Assembly (NCBI GenBank): GCA_028583605.1
Contig: CM053330.1
Span: 33,671,619-33,735,618, forward strand
Reading direction: 5' to 3'
DNA: 64,000 nucleotides
DNA from: Dastarcus helophoroides
Lineage: Eukaryota > Arthropoda > Insecta > Coleoptera > Bothrideridae
Shown here: positions 52,001-58,000 of the stretch, piece after piece
Position numbering within the stretch: the stretch's first letter is position 1
Layout: every line of letters starts with the position of its first letter
Program-made: the position numbers and the translations under genes
The notes under the pieces: generated by a model
Seen by the model: only the letters and a program-made list of their open reading frames with translations
Told to the model about the DNA's origin: nothing
Databases searched by the model: none

Positions 52001-55000
52001 TTTCAAAATTGTTGCCTTTCTTTTGAAATTATTAATTTAAATTAAAAATTTTCAGCATATTTTTTATTTTTTCTTTCATTTTTGAATGATTTTCTTGCTC
52101 TAAATTGTTTGGAAATTTTATTTTAGGTTATCAAGCTAAAATAAAATTATTGAAACAGTATTTTTAATATTTTGCCTAAAAATTTCGTATTTTTCTCGAA
52201 TGAGGTTTGTCAAACCAATCTTATTTAAACCAGGAATTTTTAAACTGAAAATAAAAGGATATTTTCTTGTAAATTTAGAAATTTTTTTCCAGATTTCAAC
52301 ATATATCAAATTTTTGATTTTTTCCTTAACTTTTCTAGCTTCAACTTGCAGCTTTTACCTTTTTCCTAAAGCCCGAATTTTTGAGTTATTTGATTTTGAT
52401 ATTTTCACTTTTTTCTCGAATTTTTATATTTTACCTTCTTTCTCAAGCCCGAATTTTTGACTTTTTTGATTTTGATATTTCCACCTTTTTCTCGAATTTT
52501 CCTAAAGCCCAAATTTTTGACTTATTTGATTTTGATATTTTCACCTTTTTCTCGATTTTTTATATTCAAACTCAAAATTTCTCTAAATGCCATATTAAAA
52601 CCCTAATCTTGTCTATGAGTTATTTTTTTTTCTTTCTAATGTTAAAGTTTTGCCACAAAATTCCTATTTAAAACTTACAATGTTTCAACTCGAAAATTGA
52701 AGAAGTTTTTTTTTGTAAATTTCTTATTGTTTCTTCAACTTTTATCTTTTTCTTAAACTGTTTAATTTAAATTTAAAATTTTTTTTAAGATTCTGGTCAT
52801 ATACTCAAAGTTTTACTTTTTCCAGGACTTTTAACATGAAGTCAAAATTTAGGGTCTAAACTGGAACTTTGAGTTTTTTTTTGAAATTTTCTGGTGATAC
52901 TCAGTCTTTTGTAACCTAATTAATGTATAAATTCAGAAGTGTGTTTATCCGCCTGTTTGTCTGTTTGTTTTCCACGGCTCAATTACTAAAGCGATTTAGA
53001 CGAAAGTTGCTGTAGATGTACCTTATAAGGCGACATCGTTAATGGCAAACATTTTGTTCCTAAAAACACTTCTACATACTTCCAAACTAATGTCTAAAAA
53101 GAATAGATAACCTTTCCACATTTTCTGGCTAAATAAGTGATTTGACCGGGACGACAGGTCATCCAACGATAGGGTAATAGGCCAAAACTTTACCGTAACT
53201 TTACACTTAGGATTCTTTTAGTATATGACATGATTTGACAGCATCATCTAACGCAATTTGGTGCAACTTTGCCACCCAATACATATCTGGAAACTCGTTA
53301 GATAGTTAATTATATAAATAGTCGTATCAATGGATTCGAAGAAAACATCATCGTGCAATCTGCACGAACTCTTTAAAACTATACGTTTATCCGAACCAAT
53401 TTTATAGCTGAAAAAGTATGTTTGTTCGGCAGCACCTTTTATCGCTTCTTAATTAAAACCAGAGACAAAATAAAACATTAAAAGAAATAAAATTAATCAG
53501 TCAACTTAATAAAATTAAAAACTCTCTCATTTTGGATAGTTTCTCCGTTAAGTTATAAACGCAATTATTCATCTAACTTCACGGATGAAATCCCTGGTAT
53601 AATAGCTAGTAGGTGTATATTTCCAGTTTTCGAAATTTTCAAAATTCAAAATTTAATATTAAAATTTTTAATACAAATTTCGAAACTTTGTTATTTAAAC
53701 TTTTCTGAAGTTTTTTTTGAAAATTTTAATATTTTTCTCATACTTCTTCAATTTTTTTCAAAATTTCAGATTTAAAATCAAGGCTTTAACTTTTTTTCAT
53801 AATGTTTCTTCTTTAAGGTCAAAATTTCTATTTTTTTTAAGGTTTCGTGATATATCCTACTGGTCTATTTAAGAGTAACCACATTGGGGTAGCATAGGGC
53901 ACTTGTACCATTCCCGCTGCTCCCCTCAAACACTAAATTAATTGTGACCAACTGGCTCGCGGCAATGAGGGGGCCAAATTAATATTTTTGAAGAAAAATC
54001 CGGCTAGTTTGTCTGTTTTGTTTTTTTTTCTTAAGTTCAATCCACTCGCAAAGAACAACCTCACTATGCCTTCAGAGCACCGCGAGTAGGATATGGAAAT
54101 AAGGATAAATGGCGATTTAAACAAGGATAGGTTGTAATTTTTGGGAAAAATTCTGTTCGGTAATGAATAAATGGTCTTCATAGATGGAAGTTGTCTCTGT
54201 ATCAAACTGGACCGCACAGGAATTTGCTCTTTCACGGCCTTGTATGCCTTAAAAATTTTACCCTTAGCGGGATCAATCCTATTAGTTCCTGCGAGCATTT
54301 CCCATGAAAGTACTTATAAAAAAGAGATAAGTCATCAAACATCCGCCTGTGCTCTAGTGTTTCGAGAGAAACGGTCAAACTTTTGTCATCAATTAGGCGA
54401 ATCGCCCTTTTTTGAATTGAATCCAACAGAGCCAAACTGTGCTTTGGGGCTGAATTCCAAACATGAGAACAGCATTTTAGTGTTGGCCCAACTTAAACTT
54501 TGTATAGAATTACCAGCTAATGAGGTTAGACAAAAAACAAGTTCTGCAACGTAAACAATGTTCTTTTTTATTGGGCAAATTTATTTTAGCGCACCAGGCG
54601 TTTTTTAAGTCATCGAGAATTATAAATTATTCACTTCTTCTTAAAGTTCGGAATCTTTAATTGCATTTGGTTTTTTGTTTTTTATGAAGAGCTTTAAGTG
54701 AAAACAGACAGCGAAACAATTAAACAAAACTGTTCATAAAATAACATCAAAGTTATGATGATTTCCACAGTCCTATTGCATCTTTTAATAATATGTTTTG
54801 TTTTAGGAATGATTTTCCATTAAGGCCATTACCAGAAATGGATAGCCATCCTCATCTGTTACTTGCTCAGTGGGCACCAAAAGGGCACGGCCTTGTAATG
54901 GTACAGGATTACGATATTTACTATCGAAAGTCACCGACATCTCATACAGGTTATAGAATAACGAATACAGCTATACCAGGAATAATTAGTAATGGTGTGC

Positions 55001-58000
55001 CAGACTGGCTATATGAAGGTAAAATCAATATATCATTCAGAACCAGTCTCAAAGAAGTAAAACGACGAATAGTTGGTTCGTTGATTGAACAAATTTATTC
55101 AATCAACAATAGGTCATACCAAAAGTGCACATTCCTTGAGATTTCCAGTTTTCTCCAGATTTTTTAGTTTTGAACTCGACATTTTTTTAACTTAACTTCT
55201 TTCTGGTTTGACTAAAACACTTTTTTACCTTCCTCTCAAAATTTTGAGATTTTCAACCAAAATATTAAATTCAATTTAGGCGTTTTTAAAACGTTCCAAT
55301 TTAAAATCTAGAGAAAATTTTCAACTCTCGACTTTAACCCGAGGATTTTGGAAAGAAGTCCAAAAATTCCACTTCAAACCCGAAATTTAGATTTTTTTTC
55401 ATGTAAAGCTTTCTTTCTAAATTTTGGGTTCAATCTGGAAAGATTTTTTTCTTAAAGTTTCGCATTTAACCTCAATATTTCAACATTCTCTTCATATAAT
55501 TATTTAGAGTAAAAGTAGTTCGTTTTAATAAACTAGGATTAACATCTAATCAGCTAGAGAAACAATTTTGTAATAATATATGTCGTTTTCTTTTAGAGGA
55601 AATACTTGCTACAAATAACGCCATGTGGATGTCAAGCGATGGACTACTTCTCGTTTTTGCAACCTTCAATGATACATTAGTTGAAGAATTAAAATTTCCT
55701 TGGTACGGTTCCGTTACGGATGGTCGCCTTTACCCAGACATACGTTCTTTGCGATACCCAAAACCGGGCACGAAAAATCCAATCGTTAAGTTAACCGTTG
55801 CCGATTTAGCGGACATTTCTAATATTAAATTAAAGACTGTCATGCCTCCTTCAGTTTTAGCTCATAAGTAAGTCACATCAGCTAACGATAACAATTTCTC
55901 ATATGAATACCAGCAGTAAATTTATAACAATTGCCACTGATTTTTAGAGACTATTATTTTACTTCCGTTTCCTGGATTAGTTTGACCGAAATATCCATTG
56001 TGTGGTTGAACCGACCACAAAATTTATCTGTGATTACTATATGTACAACTCCTAAATGGGACTGTAAGGAAGTAAGTATATTTAGTGTTTTTATTCAGCA
56101 AACATGAACATCGAGTTTTCACCACTTCTCATTTAATTCTTCATTTTCTTTTTCTCCTTTTACTTACTCATTAGTTGTGCTTCTCTTCATTTTCTTTCTT
56201 CCTCTCCTTTATCCTACTTCGTTTTCCTTACTCTTTCATCATCTTCATGTCCTTCCGTCCTCTTCCTTCATTGTCTTTTCTCTTCTTTCCTCTTCTGTCC
56301 TCTTCCTTCTTCTTCCTTCATCTTCCTTCTTCTTTCCCCCACCATTCTTTTTCTTCCTCTTCCATTCTCTCCCTTCCCGTTTCTTTCTTCCTCTTCCTTC
56401 TTCACCCTTCCTAGTTTTCTTCTTTCTTCCTCTTCTTTTCTCTTCCTTCCTCTTCCTTCTTCTCCCTTCCTAGTCCCTCTTCCTTCTTCTCCCTTCCTAG
56501 TCCTTTTTCCTTCCTTTCTCTTCCTTCCTCTTTCTTCTCCCTTCCTAACCCTTCTTCTACCTTCTTCTTCCTTTCCCTTTCTTCCTTTTCTTTTCTCTTT
56601 CTCTTTCTTTCTCTTCTTCCCCATTTCTTCCCCTTCCTTCCTCTTTTTTCTTTTTCATTCCTCTTTCTTCCTTTTCTATCCTCTTCCTTCTTCTTCTTCA
56701 CCCTACTTCGTTTTCCTTACTCTTCCATCATCTTTATCTCCTTCCGTCCTCTTCCTTCATCTTTTTTCTTCTTTCACCACCATTCTTTTTCTCCCTCTTC
56801 CATTCTATCCCTTTCCGTTTCTTTCTTCCTTTTCCTTCATCTTCCTTCCTAGCTTTCTTCTTTCTTCTTCTTCTTTCCTCTTTCCTTCTTCTTTCTTCCT
56901 CTTTCTTTCTCTTCCTTCCTCTTTCTTTCTCTTCCTTCCTCTTCATTCCTCTTCCTTCTTCTTCCTTCCTAGTCCTTCTTTCTTCTTCCTCCTTTTTCTT
57001 CCTTCCTCTTTTTCTTTTTCCTTTCTCTTTCTTTTTCTTCCTTCCTATCCCTTCTTCTACCTTCTTCTTTCTTCCCCTTTCTTCCATTTCTTTTCTGTTT
57101 CTTTCCCTTTTTTCTCTTCTTCCCCATTTCTTCCCCTTCCTTTCTCTTCTTTCCTTTTCATTCCTCTTCCTTTCTCTTCTTCATGCTACTTCGTTTTCCT
57201 TACTCTTCCATCATCTTTATCTCCTTCCGTCCTCTTCCTTCATCTTTCTTCTTCTTTCACCACCATTCTTTTTCTTCCTCTTCCATTCTATCCCTTCCCG
57301 TTTCTTTCTTCCTTTTCCTTCATCTTCCTTCCTAGCTTTCTTCTTCCTTCTTCTTCCTTCCTCTTTCCTTCTTCTTTCTTCCTCTTTCCTTCTCTTTCTT
57401 CCTTTTTCTTTCTTTTCCTTCCTCTTCTTTCCTCTTCCTTCTTCTTTCTTTCTAGTCCTTCTTTCTTCTTCCTCCTTTTTCTTCCTTTCTCTTTCTTCTT
57501 CTTCCTTCTTAGCTTTTTTCTTCCTTCTTCTTCTTTCCTCTTCCTTTCTCTTCCCTTCTCTTTTTTCCTCCTCCTTCTTCTCCCTTCCTGGTCCTTCTTC
57601 CTTCTTTCTCTTCCTTCCTCTTTCTTCTTTTCCCTTCCTAGACCTTCTTTTTCCTTCCTAGCCCTTCTTCTTTCTTCGTTTTCCTTCCTCTTCCTTCTTC
57701 TCTTTTCCTAGTCCTTTGTCTACCTTCTTCTTCCTTCCCCTTTTTTCCTTTTCTTTTCTCTTTCTGTCTATTTCTTTCTCTTCCTTCCCGTTTCTTCCCC
57801 TTCCTTTCTCTTCTTTCCTTTTCATTCCTCTTCTATTCTCTTCCATCCCCTTTCATGCTATTCCATCTGCTTCTTTCCTTTTCATTATTCTTTCTTTCTC
57901 TTTCTTTCTCTTGCTTTCGCTTCCTTCCTCTTCCTTTCTTTTCCATCCTCTTCTATCCTCTTGCATTATCTTCCGCTCTCTTCATTACTCTTTCTGTACC